This document shows, in pieces, positions 35,807-44,924 of a DNA stretch of 64,000 nucleotides. The notes below the pieces were generated by a model. It was not told the DNA's origin and made no database searches. It was given only the letters and a program-made list of their open reading frames with translations. The stretch covers positions 1-64,000 of the forward strand of contig NZ_BMMK01000021.1 in the NCBI RefSeq assembly GCF_014645795.1, written 5' to 3'. A program made the position numbers and the translations under genes. Source of the stretch: Longimycelium tulufanense. GTDB lineage: Bacteria; Actinomycetota; Actinomycetes; Mycobacteriales; Pseudonocardiaceae. The first letter of the stretch is position 1. Every line of letters starts with the position of its first letter.

Positions 35807-36975
35807 CGCACGACCCCCTTGCGCCGGGGCTGCCTGCGCGGCACCCGGACTTCCCATTCGGTCCCCTCCCCTGCAGCGGTGTACAGCGACACCTCGCCGC
35901 CAAGCTCGGCCACCCGGCCGCGGATGGAGTAGGCGACCCCCATGTGCCCCTCCCCCTCGGCGGCGGCCAACCGGCCGGGCGGGATCCCCGGCCCGTCGTC
36001 CCGCACGCTGAGCACCACCTCCTTCCCGAGGTCCTCCAACAACACCCAAGCCCGGGCATCGGGCCCGGCATGCTTGTCCACGTTGGAAAGAGCCTCCCGG
36101 GCCACGGCGGATAGCTCGGAGGCGGCAACTGCGGGCAACATCACCTGAGTGGCGGGTACCGACACCTGGACCCGGGGCGTGGCCAGCAGCTGCAGCTGCG
36201 GCCGCAGGTCCACCTCGCCGTCCACCGTGGATTCCTGGGGCGCGGCCGAGACCAGGGACCGCAGCGCGATCTCCTGCTCCCCGGACAGCCGGGCCAGCTC
36301 GGCCGCCTCCCCGCCGAGCTCCGCGCCCCGCCGTCGCACTCGTGCCAACACCTGGAGCACACTGTCATGAACCGCTCGGGCCAACCGCTCCCGCTCCTTC
36401 GTTGCCGCCTCGGCACGCAAGGCCCGAGCCAACTGCTCCGCGGAGTGCCGTGCGGTCACCGCGGCGAGCCCTACGACGAAACCGATGCCCGACAACAGGA
36501 CCGTGTCCCGCGCGATGTCGGTGTCGAAGTAACCGCGGGCCCAGATGCTCACCAGCGAAATCCACGCCCCGCTGACGGTGCCGGCCGCACGCCCGCCGTA
36601 CACCGCGGACGACACGACACAGCCGGACGCCCAGATCGTGGTCACCAGCGGCACCGGACGGATGAGCTGCTCGCCACTGAGAACGTAGTGGGACGCGATG
36701 ATCAGTGCTGTGGTGAGCAACACGTCCACGATAACGACGTTCAGCCGCCGGCCACTGGGCCGAACGAACCAATAGCAGGTCAAGGCGGTCCACACTGTCA
36801 TCGCGCCCAACGTCGCCCAACCCAGACAGGGCATCGCATACCCGTGCCGGTGCAGGGAGAACACGCCCACGGCGAAGAGGAATGTGACGATCCGCAGGGT
36901 TACCGCGCCGAGCCAGAGCGGTGTGGTGTTGTCCGCGATGGCGCGCGCACCGGCGCCGGACGGGCTTGCAGGCAC
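35803..36975 (-). CDS. MacS-type sensor histidine kinase
   Basis: A 390-residue membrane kinase. About five or six membrane helices occupy residues 15-175. A HisKA_3-type dimerisation helix follows (RERLARAVHDSVLQVLARVRR; the phospho-accepting His is in AVHDSV), and the ATPase domain contains REALSNVDKHAG and VRDDGPGIPPGR. The arrangement fits the actinobacterial MacS family, with an N-terminal DUF5931-type sensor. I chose the GTG at 36975 because GGGAGGG lies seven bases upstream; ATG at 36999 is possible. The signal is unknown. Confidence 0.88.
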   Translation of the reverse strand: MPASPSGAGARAIADNTTPLWLGAVTLRIVTFLFAVGVFSLHRHGYAMPCLGWATLGAMTVWTALTCYWFVRPSGRRLNVVIVDVLLTTALIIASHYVLSGEQLIRPVPLVTTIWASGCVVSSAVYGGRAAGTVSGAWISLVSIWARGYFDTDIARDTVLLSGIGFVVGLAAVTARHSAEQLARALRAEAATKERERLARAVHDSVLQVLARVRRRGAELGGEAAELARLSGEQEIALRSLVSAAPQESTVDGEVDLRPQLQLLATPRVQVSVPATQVMLPAVAASELSAVAREALSNVDKHAGPDARAWVLLEDLGKEVVLSVRDDGPGIPPGRLAAAEGEGHMGVAYSIRGRVAELGGEVSLYTAAGEGTEWEVRVPRRQPRRKGVVR

Positions 36976-37225
36976 TTCGTTCCCTCCCAGTCGCCCCATC
37001 CTGCCGGCTGGACGCGTTTCCGGGGCGGCAGGTTCTGCCCGGCCGCACCGACCTCGCACACCGCGCGCTGCCCCCCGGTCGCCGGCTTCAGCTGCCGTCT
37101 GGTCTGTGCCACGCTGAACCGCGTTCGAGGAGCCCGGCAGCCCGTCGCCGGCTGGTGCACGCGGCCGAGGCACAGCCGACCGGCGCGGCCCTCGACATGT
37201 CACTCCCGGCGGGGGGGAGGGCGAT

Positions 37226-38422
37226 TTGCTCGAGTGGCCACTGTGGACGCTGCGTCGGCCGGCGCTGTACTACTGGCTGGCCGTCGACGCCCTCGCGGTG
37301 GCCGTCGTGGCCGCGGTGGCCCTGGCGACCCCACCCCCCGACTCCGCGGAAATCACCCGCTTCGGTGCGATCGCGGTGTCCTCGGCACTGGTGATCGTCG
37401 GCACGGCGGTTGTCAACCAGATGCGGCGCGAGGAGCAACACAATCCCTGGGCCATCCACGTCTGCTACCTGGTCGCCGGCATCTTCGCGCTACCGCCCAG
37501 CCTGCTCGTACTGCTGCTGCTCGGCCCGGCCCTCCACGGCGTACTGGTGCTGCGGCCACAGCCGCACCGCTGGATGTTCACCACCGCCGCCACCGCCCTG
37601 GCCACCTTTGCCGCCCGCGGTGTCGCCGGCTGGGACGAGCCGCGGCGGGACGTGGCGATGCTGATTCTCGCCGGGGCGGCGATGCTGGTTGTGCGGGGCG
37701 TCATCGTCGCGGTGGGGTTACGGCTGCGATCCCCCGACGGTGCCACCGCCGACGTGCTCGGCAATCCCATCGACGTCGCCGTGGGCGTGGTCGCGGTGTG
37801 CGTGGGTGGAATGACCGCCATGATCATCGACAGCGAACCGGTCCGCGCGTTGATGGCGGCCGCACCGATGGCGTTGCTGGAGCGGGCCGCACAGCTCCCC
37901 CACTGGCGGCGCTCGGCGCAACGCGACGCCAAGACCGGCCTGGCCAACGCGGTGCACTGGGACCGGTTGGCCCGCGACGAGCTTTCCCGCGCGAACAACC
38001 GCAACTTCTGTGCGGCCGTCCTACTCGCCGACCTCGACCACTTCAAGCGCGTCAACGACCGTTACGGCCACCTTGCCGGCGACGCCGCATTGTCCGCCGT
38101 CGCCGTGCTGCTGCGGAGCAGTGTCCGCCGCGGCGACCTGGTCGGCCGGTTCGGCGGTGAGGAGTTCGTGCTGATCCTGCCCGACACCGCGCCGACAGAG
38201 GCGGAGTCGGTGGCGCAGCGCCTCCGGCTGTCCGTCGCGGCCTTACGCGTCGCGGCCACCTGCGCGGACGGCCAACCCATCGAGTTGGCCGGCCTGACCA
38301 TCAGCATCGGTGTGGCCACCACCGAGAGGTTCGGCTACGAGCTGTACGACCTGCTGGTTGCCGCCGACTCCGCGTTGCTGGCGGCGAAGGGGGCGGGACG
38401 GAACCTCGTCACTGTCGCTTAG
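37226..38422 (+). CDS. Membrane diguanylate cyclase (GGDEF)
   Basis: A 398-residue protein with about six membrane helices in the first 215 residues and a C-terminal GGDEF domain that should make cyclic di-GMP from GTP. The catalytic motif is GGEEF in VGRFGGEEFVLIL, the metal-binding Asp lies in LADLDHFKRVND, and RRGD five residues upstream is a complete product-inhibition site (RxxD). The start is a TTG at 37226, backed by a strong GGGGGAGGG box. The last 14 bases overlap the end of the opposing AI-2E gene. Confidence 0.9.
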   Translation: MLEWPLWTLRRPALYYWLAVDALAVAVVAAVALATPPPDSAEITRFGAIAVSSALVIVGTAVVNQMRREEQHNPWAIHVCYLVAGIFALPPSLLVLLLLGPALHGVLVLRPQPHRWMFTTAATALATFAARGVAGWDEPRRDVAMLILAGAAMLVVRGVIVAVGLRLRSPDGATADVLGNPIDVAVGVVAVCVGGMTAMIIDSEPVRALMAAAPMALLERAAQLPHWRRSAQRDAKTGLANAVHWDRLARDELSRANNRNFCAAVLLADLDHFKRVNDRYGHLAGDAALSAVAVLLRSSVRRGDLVGRFGGEEFVLILPDTAPTEAESVAQRLRLSVAALRVAATCADGQPIELAGLTISIGVATTERFGYELYDLLVAADSALLAAKGAGRNLVTVA

Positions 38423-39638
38423 GTGGCTCGTCCGGCTCGGTACGGTCCGACTCCGCCTGCTCCTCCGGCTCAGCCCGGCCCGAACCGGTGCGCTCGGCAC
38501 GTTCGGCACGTTCCGCCTCTGGTTCGGCCTCCGCCGGCTGGTAGACGTCCACCTCCGAGGGCACCAGGCCCTCATCCGACACCAGGGAACGCACCACCGA
38601 GTTGATCACTGCGATGAGCGGCACCGCGAGAAGCGCACCGGCGATACCGGCCAGCGACACGCCGACCGTGATACCCAGGACCACCGCCAGCGGGTGGATC
38701 TGTACCGCACGCCCCATCACCAGCGGCTGCAGGACGTGTCCCTCCAGCTGTTGCACCGCCAGCACGACGCCCAGCACCAGCAGTGCGGGCACCAGCCCCT
38801 TCGTCACCAGGGCAACCAGGACCGCCACCGAACCCGAGATCAGCGCTCCGACGATCGGCACGAACCCACCGAGGAACACCAGTGCGGCCAGCGGCACCAC
38901 CAGCGGTACACCGATGGCCCACAGCCCGATGCCGATGCCCAGCGCGTCCACCACCGCCACGAACGCGGTGGCGCGCACGTACCCGACCAGGGTGGCGAAG
39001 CCGCGCCGACCGGCGACCAGGGTGCGCGTGCGCACGTTCCTCGGCAGCAACCGCGCCAGGAACGACCAGATGCCCCGGCCGTCGTAGAGGAAGAAGATCA
39101 ACGTGAACAGGGCGAGCAGCATCCCGGTCAGCAGCTCACCCACGGTTCCGGCCGTGGTCAGCGCCCCCGAGGTGATCGTCTCCTGGTTCTCGCTGATCCA
39201 CTTGGTCAACCGGTCGATGAACTGGTTGAGCTGTACGTCGCTGAGGTGCAGCGGCCCCTCGCGCAGCCAGTCACGGATCGTCTGGATGCTCTGCGTCACC
39301 TGACGCTGCATGTCCGGCAGGCCCTGGATGAACGCGTTGATCACGAAGGTGAGGACGCCCCCGACCACCGCGAGCCCGCCGACCATCACCACGGCCGTCG
39401 CCAGCCCCCGCGGCACCCGCAGCCGCACCAGCGCGTCGACGGCGGGTGCGAGCAGTGCGGCGAGAAGCAAGGCCACCGCGACCGGCACGAACACCACGCG
39501 CAGCGCGCCGAAGATCTCGCCGAGCACCCAGAGCACACCGGCCAGCACCAGGAACCGCCAGCCGATCGCGGCGGCAACACGCAGCGCGAACGGAACCGCC
39601 CGCTGGGCGTCGCCCCCCGAATTGGTGGAGTCGCTCAC
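38409..39638 (-). CDS. AI-2E family transporter (putative permease)
   Basis: A 409-residue protein of the AI-2E/PerM family, with about eight membrane helices: two pairs at the N-terminus (FVPVAVALLLAALLAPAVDAL), an amphipathic middle region (residues 90-150, with LPDMQRQVTQSIQTI) and a C-terminal bundle with GGFVPIVGALISG. The last 45 residues are very acidic/basic low complexity. Despite the name, few members carry autoinducer-2; some are sodium/proton antiporters. Start: GTG at 39638. It is convergent with the GGDEF gene, sharing 14 bases. Confidence 0.88.
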   Translation of the reverse strand: MSDSTNSGGDAQRAVPFALRVAAAIGWRFLVLAGVLWVLGEIFGALRVVFVPVAVALLLAALLAPAVDALVRLRVPRGLATAVVMVGGLAVVGGVLTFVINAFIQGLPDMQRQVTQSIQTIRDWLREGPLHLSDVQLNQFIDRLTKWISENQETITSGALTTAGTVGELLTGMLLALFTLIFFLYDGRGIWSFLARLLPRNVRTRTLVAGRRGFATLVGYVRATAFVAVVDALGIGIGLWAIGVPLVVPLAALVFLGGFVPIVGALISGSVAVLVALVTKGLVPALLVLGVVLAVQQLEGHVLQPLVMGRAVQIHPLAVVLGITVGVSLAGIAGALLAVPLIAVINSVVRSLVSDEGLVPSEVDVYQPAEAEPEAERAERAERTGSGRAEPEEQAESDRTEPDEPPKRQ

Positions 39639-39890
39639 CAGGCCACGGTAGCCGCTGGTACGCCCGACCGTCCGGTACTCGGGTGAGCGGGGCGCCGTCG
39701 GCAAGCCGTGCAGCGGGGGCCGGCCACGGAGGACAAAACGTACTGTGACGTTTCTCCGGGGTCCTTTCTGGCCGGCGGTCCGCCCGCCATGGTCCAACGA
39801 CTGACAGTCGGATCACCCGCAGCGCATCCGACCCCGGCGAGCCCGCGACCCCTCGTCGGGCCGGCTCCGGACGACATGATCAATCCGGCC

Positions 39891-39916
39891 GGGAACTTTT
39901 TGGCACCCGCCGCGTC
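39891..39916 (+). promoter_or_regulatory. ECF-type promoter (SigM/SigE-like) of the beta-helix gene
   Basis: GGGAAC at 39891-39896 and CGTC at 39913-39916 are separated by exactly 16 bases, the standard ECF pattern, and lie about 30 bases before the start of the gene. The pattern is the one I know for mycobacterial SigM (GGGAAC/CGTCR) and for SigE-type factors; SigM is encoded in this window. A transcription start near 39923 is expected. Confidence 0.55.
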
Positions 39917-39947
39917 GAAGGGAAGGCGGCCAAACTGGGGGTGGCAC

Positions 39948-42206
39948 ATGGTGCAACGGGTACGGCAGTCCGACCTGACCGAGCTGGAACACCTCGTCTG
40001 TCGGGCCTTCGCCCGCGGCGAACGGCTGGACCTGCGGGAACGCTGTGGCGGCCCCGCCAGGGCCGGGGACCGGACGGTCCGCGCGGGCGTTCTGGTCGCC
40101 CTGCTCTGCGGCCGTTACGACGTCGAGCCGGAGACCGTGCCGGCCCTGCGACTCGTCGACGCCGACATTCGCGGTTCGCTCGACCTGGAGGCCGTCGACG
40201 TGCCCTACCTCGTCGAACTCCGGCAATGCTCGTTCGACGAGCCCCCGCAGCTTCAGCTCGCCCGCTTCGCCGGCCTACGCCTACCCGGTTGCACCATTCC
40301 CGGGCTGCGCGGACGGAACCTCCGCGTGGACAGCACCCTCGAACTCGACTACCTGGTCAGCACGGGCACACTCGATCTCGCCGACGCCACCGTCCGCGGC
40401 ACGCTCCGGCTTGGCGACGCCGAAATACGTGGTGAGGCCGAGGTGCGCAAAGGCACGCATCATTGCCACGCGATTCTTGCGTCACGGCTTCATGTTTCCG
40501 GCTCGCTGCAGGCGGCCCGGACCCGCACCACGGGCGAGCTACGTCTGCAAGGCGCATTCGTCGGTGGCAACCTCCACCTCGGCAACGCACAGCTCTCGCA
40601 CGCCGGTGGCGACGCCCTGGCGGCCGCGGGCATCACCGTCCGCGGAGACCTGTTGTGCGAGCCCGACCCCGGTCCCCTCACCGCCGAGGGTCGCGTGGTG
40701 CTCGCCGGTGCCCAGATCGGCGGTGACGTCGTGTTCTCCGGTGCGAGCCTGCGGGTTCCGGCCCGGAGGAACCACCACGTCCTGGTGTTGCCCCGCGGTG
40801 TGGCCGACGGCACCGCCGCGCTGGTGGCCGACCGGATGCGGGTGGAGGGCAACGTCGAGCTGGACGACGGCGTCAACGTCGCGGGCTCGGTCCGCCTCAC
40901 CAACTCCGACATCGGCGGATACCTGCGGCTGTCCGGCGCACGCCTCGGCCAACCCGAACCGGTGTCCAACCTGTCCGGTGACCGCGTACCCCTCGCGCTC
41001 GTCGCGGACGGGCTGCGGATCGCCGGTGACCTCGAGGCACGGGGAACGCGTCCCAGTGACCGATCAGCCACCGACCACGAGCAGGACGCGTGGGAGCCCG
41101 GCGCTGGCGCACCACTGTGCGCCCACGGGCAGGTCCGCCTGACCGACGCCCGAATCAGGGGAAGCGCGAGCCTGTCGGGCGCACGACTCGTAGCACCGGG
41201 CTTCGACGCCCTCTTCGCCGACCGGCTGCAGGTCGGCGGCACCCTCTTCCTCCGCAACCTCCGCGCCAACGGCTCGGTGAGACTGCAGAACGTGCACATC
41301 GGGTCCACATTGGACTGCACGGGCGCCAAACTCACCGATCCGCGGCGCCGCCCCGACGGAACCCTGAAGCCCTCTGTGGACGCGCGCGTCGCCAACATCG
41401 GCAAGGACCTGTTGTGCGGCTACGGCTTCCTGGCCGCCGGCGGGGTCCACGTACGCCTGGCCGAGGTCGGCAAGATGATCAGCTTCAGCGGGGCGCGGCT
41501 GGGCAGCACCGACACCGGCTTCGTGCTCAACGCCTACGGTCTCACCGCACAGCGGCTCATCCTGCGCTTCGCCGCGCCACCCAGGGGACGCGTGCTACTC
41601 GTTCGGGCGAACATCCAGTCCGTTGGGGACGACGACAAGCTCTGGGAAGCCACCGGCGGCGTCGCGTTGGAGGACTTCCGCTACGAGTCGATCGACGCCG
41701 ATCCCGAGGTGGACACCCGGGTACGACTCGCGTGGTTGCGCAAGGTGTTGCCGGACTTCGCCCCTGGCCCGTACGAGCAGCTCGCCCTGACATACCGGGA
41801 CGGCGGCCACGAGGAACGAGCCCGGAAGGTGTTGCTGGAGAAGCAACGGCGACGCTACGCCGAACTCGGTCCGGCCGGCCGGTTGTGGGGCTTCCTGCAG
41901 CGGTGGACCGTGGGCTACGGCTACCGCCCCTGGCTCGCCATGGCCTGGCTGGGCGTCTTCTGGCTCTTCGGGGCGCTTTGGTTCCGCTACCACCCGATGG
42001 AGCCACTGGACGACGAACAGCATCCGGTGTGGAACGCGTGGCTGCTCTCGGCGGACACGCTCCTGCCGATCGTCACCATCGGCCAGGACAACATGTGGCA
42101 GATCAGCGGCGTTTCGCAGTGGATCCACAGTTCGCTGACCGCCGTCGGCTGGATCCTTGCCTCCACCGCGGCGGCGGGAGCAACCCGCGTACTGAAACGG
42201 GACTGA
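39948..42206 (+). CDS. Beta-helix repeat protein with C-terminal membrane helices
   Basis: A 752-residue protein. Residues about 40-590 are built of irregular repeats of roughly 20 residues, of the kind GTLRLGDAEIRG, GNLHLGNAQLSH, GDVVFSGASLRV and GSASLSGARLVA, which suggests a right-handed beta-helix similar to bactofilin or pentapeptide-like folds. A basic helical region follows (about 600-655), then two membrane helices around residues 660 and 730. Such proteins are sometimes called 'membrane-associated oxidoreductase' in Streptomyces annotation; nothing in this sequence supports an oxidoreductase. Start: ATG at 39948, after a GGGGG box. Confidence 0.75.
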   Translation: MVQRVRQSDLTELEHLVCRAFARGERLDLRERCGGPARAGDRTVRAGVLVALLCGRYDVEPETVPALRLVDADIRGSLDLEAVDVPYLVELRQCSFDEPPQLQLARFAGLRLPGCTIPGLRGRNLRVDSTLELDYLVSTGTLDLADATVRGTLRLGDAEIRGEAEVRKGTHHCHAILASRLHVSGSLQAARTRTTGELRLQGAFVGGNLHLGNAQLSHAGGDALAAAGITVRGDLLCEPDPGPLTAEGRVVLAGAQIGGDVVFSGASLRVPARRNHHVLVLPRGVADGTAALVADRMRVEGNVELDDGVNVAGSVRLTNSDIGGYLRLSGARLGQPEPVSNLSGDRVPLALVADGLRIAGDLEARGTRPSDRSATDHEQDAWEPGAGAPLCAHGQVRLTDARIRGSASLSGARLVAPGFDALFADRLQVGGTLFLRNLRANGSVRLQNVHIGSTLDCTGAKLTDPRRRPDGTLKPSVDARVANIGKDLLCGYGFLAAGGVHVRLAEVGKMISFSGARLGSTDTGFVLNAYGLTAQRLILRFAAPPRGRVLLVRANIQSVGDDDKLWEATGGVALEDFRYESIDADPEVDTRVRLAWLRKVLPDFAPGPYEQLALTYRDGGHEERARKVLLEKQRRRYAELGPAGRLWGFLQRWTVGYGYRPWLAMAWLGVFWLFGALWFRYHPMEPLDDEQHPVWNAWLLSADTLLPIVTIGQDNMWQISGVSQWIHSSLTAVGWILASTAAAGATRVLKRD

Positions 42207-42489
42207 CGACCGGTGGAATGCGGCCGACGACTCCACAGTGGACAAAGAACGGATTTCCGGAGTGGATACGATCACACTCATTCCGGTGAAGCAGCGGGAA
42301 AATCGGTGTCGTATGTAACCCAATGGGGGCGTCTTCCGCGGCGAAAGCTGCGAACCGACCGCGGTTCGTGCCAGTGTCTTCCGCGTCGCCACGAGCCGTG
42401 ATCGAGAACGTGGCGATCCATCCCAGTCCTGCGGGGCCGAACGACGGCAATGTCGGCTTGAGCCCCGAACCCCGAGGAGTTGACGAGTC

Positions 42490-43332
42490 GTGTCGGACCG
42501 CCGGACGCTGACGGTGAGGGGCCGCGTGTTGCGGCCGCTCGCCCGCGTCCTGCTGGTCCTCGCCGGTGCGGTCGCCGGCGTCCTGGTCGGCTGGTTGTTG
42601 GCCACCGGCACCGCGGCCGCCGCCGAGCCGGCGGACTCCCCCCGGGAGCCGCTGGCCGGCCTCACCGGCACCGCCACGACCGCCGTGGACGGGCTGACCG
42701 GCGCGCTGAAGCCGGCCGGCTCCGTCGTCCGGTCCGACAACGTCGAGCCGGTCCGGCTCGACACCAGCTCGTTGACCGGCCCGGAAACGCCGGTCGAGCT
42801 GCCGCTGCGGGTGGGCAAGACGCTGCGGCAGGGCGTGGGCGACCTCGCGCAGAAGGTACGCACGCCCGTCGAGCGGGTCGTACCGGTCTCCACCACGCTG
42901 CGGACCAGCAGCATCCTTCCGCAGCTCAACCCCGACTTCTCCGTGCCCCGCTCGGCCGCGCCGGGCCACCTCGACCGCACCGTCGCACCGGTTCGCACCG
43001 GCGGTGGTGCGGCACCCGCCGACGCGCCGGCCCGTCCGGCCGCGGTGGACGTGGCCGCCGAGGAACTGATCGGCGAGCTGTCCACGCCACCGGCGCCCCG
43101 TCCGGAGCGGCCCGCGCCGCACCCGGTTCCGTCGGCGCCGATCTCCCCGGCGACCGTTCCCGCCCCATGTTCCTGCGGGCACGACGGATCCGGCTCCCTC
43201 GGTGGTGCCCCGCACGCCGCGCAGCTGGCCGGCAGCACCCCGCTCGCCGCGGTGGGCCGCGGCTTCATGAACCCCTCCGCCCAGGGCCTCGCCGCCGAGC
43301 GCGTCGAGCAGCCCGGCGTCACCCCCGACTGA
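42490..43332 (+). CDS. Exported protein of unknown function
   Basis: A 280-residue protein. The N-terminal 45 residues form a signal-type helix (VLLVLAGAVAGVLVGWLLATG) ending in AAAAEP, probably cut there. The rest is rich in Pro, Ala, Thr and Val, without repeats of fixed length, and appears largely disordered. Two cysteines close together (CSCGHDGSGS) lie about 60 residues from the end. The gene starts with GTG at 42490, with GAGGAG about ten bases upstream. It is the first of three adjacent genes for exported proteins and resembles no family I know. The composition is typical of cell-surface proteins of Pseudonocardiales. Confidence 0.7.
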   Translation: MSDRRTLTVRGRVLRPLARVLLVLAGAVAGVLVGWLLATGTAAAAEPADSPREPLAGLTGTATTAVDGLTGALKPAGSVVRSDNVEPVRLDTSSLTGPETPVELPLRVGKTLRQGVGDLAQKVRTPVERVVPVSTTLRTSSILPQLNPDFSVPRSAAPGHLDRTVAPVRTGGGAAPADAPARPAAVDVAAEELIGELSTPPAPRPERPAPHPVPSAPISPATVPAPCSCGHDGSGSLGGAPHAAQLAGSTPLAAVGRGFMNPSAQGLAAERVEQPGVTPD

Positions 43333-43560
43333 ACTCACCCCGCGCGGCCAGCGGTAGCTGACGCGTGCGCCGCCGGGTGAGGCGATCGCACCTTCCGTCA
43401 CCTACCGGTGTGTGCCGCGCGGCCATCCCCCGCGGGCGATCCACGCCCGCCCCCAAGACCCGGGTGGTCGCAGCCCCGGCGGGAAGCCCCTCCTTGACAC
43501 CAAGCCCCGTCCGGCCACCCGTCCCCCACACCGAACACGACGGAAAAGGAGACCCTTCGC

Positions 43561-44778
43561 ATGAAGACCTGGACCAAGCGCGTCGCGCAGATCGCTCTCG
43601 TCAGCACCGGACTGTTGGCGGCGGGAGCTGGTCTGTCCTCGGCCGCACAGGCGGCCGACGCGCTGGGCAACGGCCAGGCGACCAAGCCGGCCGGCCAGGC
43701 CGCCAAGAAGGTCGACCAGGCCGGGAAGAAGGTCGGCCAGGGCGCCGACAAGGTGGAGAAGGGCGTCGAGAAGGAGGTCGAGAAGGGGGTCGAGCAGGCC
43801 GCCAAGAAGCCGGTCAAGAAGAACCCGACCGCCGGCGACCTGACCAAGTCGCTGGGGGACACCGGCAGCCTGACCAAGGCCCTGGGCCGGTCCGGTGACG
43901 GGCTGGACAGCCGGAAGAAGAAGTTCACCTCCAACGACGCGCCCGGCATGAACAAGATCAGCGACCAGGACTTCGACGCGCTGTACAAGCAGTACCAGGA
44001 TGCCGCGATGGAGGACGCTCTGGTCAGCAGCGGCGCCAACAACGCCGCCACCCCCCAGATGAACCCCGCGGCGGTGCCCGGCACCGGCACCAGCACCCAG
44101 ATCGGCAACGGCTCCCTGCCGGCGAACAGCGAGATGGTGCAGCACGCGGTGCCCTTGGGCAACAAGATGCTGAACAAGAAGGAGCTGAGCAAGCTCGACG
44201 AGGTCGGCCGCGTCCGGGAGCTGACCGACGTGACCAAGGTGGCCAAGCAGCTGCCCGAGACCAAGCAGGTCGGCCAGGTCTCCCGCAGCCTGCCGCTCGC
44301 CGAGCAGCTGCCCCGGGCCGACGACCTGCCCGGCGGCAAGCTGGACGGGCTGCCCGGTGGTGACCTGACCAAGCACCTCGACGCCAACAGCGTTAACAAG
44401 GTCCTGCAGCCGGAGAAGGTGGACGCCACCACCACCGCGACCAGCTACGCCCTGGGCGTCCTCGCCAAGGAGTTCGGCACGCAGTTCGCCGAGCACACCG
44501 GGCTGTCCCCGGAGAGCTTCCACCCGGTCGTGGTGACCAACCCCGGCGGGGTGGACGCCCTGGCCGCGAACCTGCCGGCCGAGGACCTGACCGACAGCAC
44601 CAAGCTGGCGGGCAAGGCCGCCGACACCCGCAGCCTCACCGGTGCCGACAAGCACCTGGAGCCGATCAGCAAGCTGCTGAAGAAGAACGACACCGACGCC
44701 GTGGCCGAGGTCACCGAGCAGACCGAGGACGCTGCGGCCGAGCAGACCGACACGAAGGGCGCCCAGGCCGGCCAGTGA
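43561..44778 (+). CDS. Exported Lys-rich helical protein
   Basis: A 405-residue protein with a clear signal peptide (MKTWTKRVAQIALVSTGLL, ending at AAQAAD). The next 50 residues are a charged amphipathic helix with repeated AKKVDQ/GKKVGQ/DKVEKGVEK units, much like apolipoprotein or LEA proteins. The middle is polar with PGTGTSTQIGNGS and similar; the end is acidic. It has no known domain. AAAGGAG lies upstream of the ATG. Its signal peptide resembles that of the next gene (W-K-R near residue 5, then ALV-GLLA-G), so the two probably share ancestry or an export route. Confidence 0.72.
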   Translation: MKTWTKRVAQIALVSTGLLAAGAGLSSAAQAADALGNGQATKPAGQAAKKVDQAGKKVGQGADKVEKGVEKEVEKGVEQAAKKPVKKNPTAGDLTKSLGDTGSLTKALGRSGDGLDSRKKKFTSNDAPGMNKISDQDFDALYKQYQDAAMEDALVSSGANNAATPQMNPAAVPGTGTSTQIGNGSLPANSEMVQHAVPLGNKMLNKKELSKLDEVGRVRELTDVTKVAKQLPETKQVGQVSRSLPLAEQLPRADDLPGGKLDGLPGGDLTKHLDANSVNKVLQPEKVDATTTATSYALGVLAKEFGTQFAEHTGLSPESFHPVVVTNPGGVDALAANLPAEDLTDSTKLAGKAADTRSLTGADKHLEPISKLLKKNDTDAVAEVTEQTEDAAAEQTDTKGAQAGQ

Positions 44779-44924
44779 GGCGCCCGCGGACCGGGGTGGG
44801 GCCGGGCGTGACGCGCCCGGACGGTGTCCTCCCCACCGCCGCCGGCGACCGCCGGCCCCACCCCGGCCGCCCTGTCAAGGCCCCACGGACGACCCGGAAC
44901 CACGACGACGTGAAGGAGAACCCC

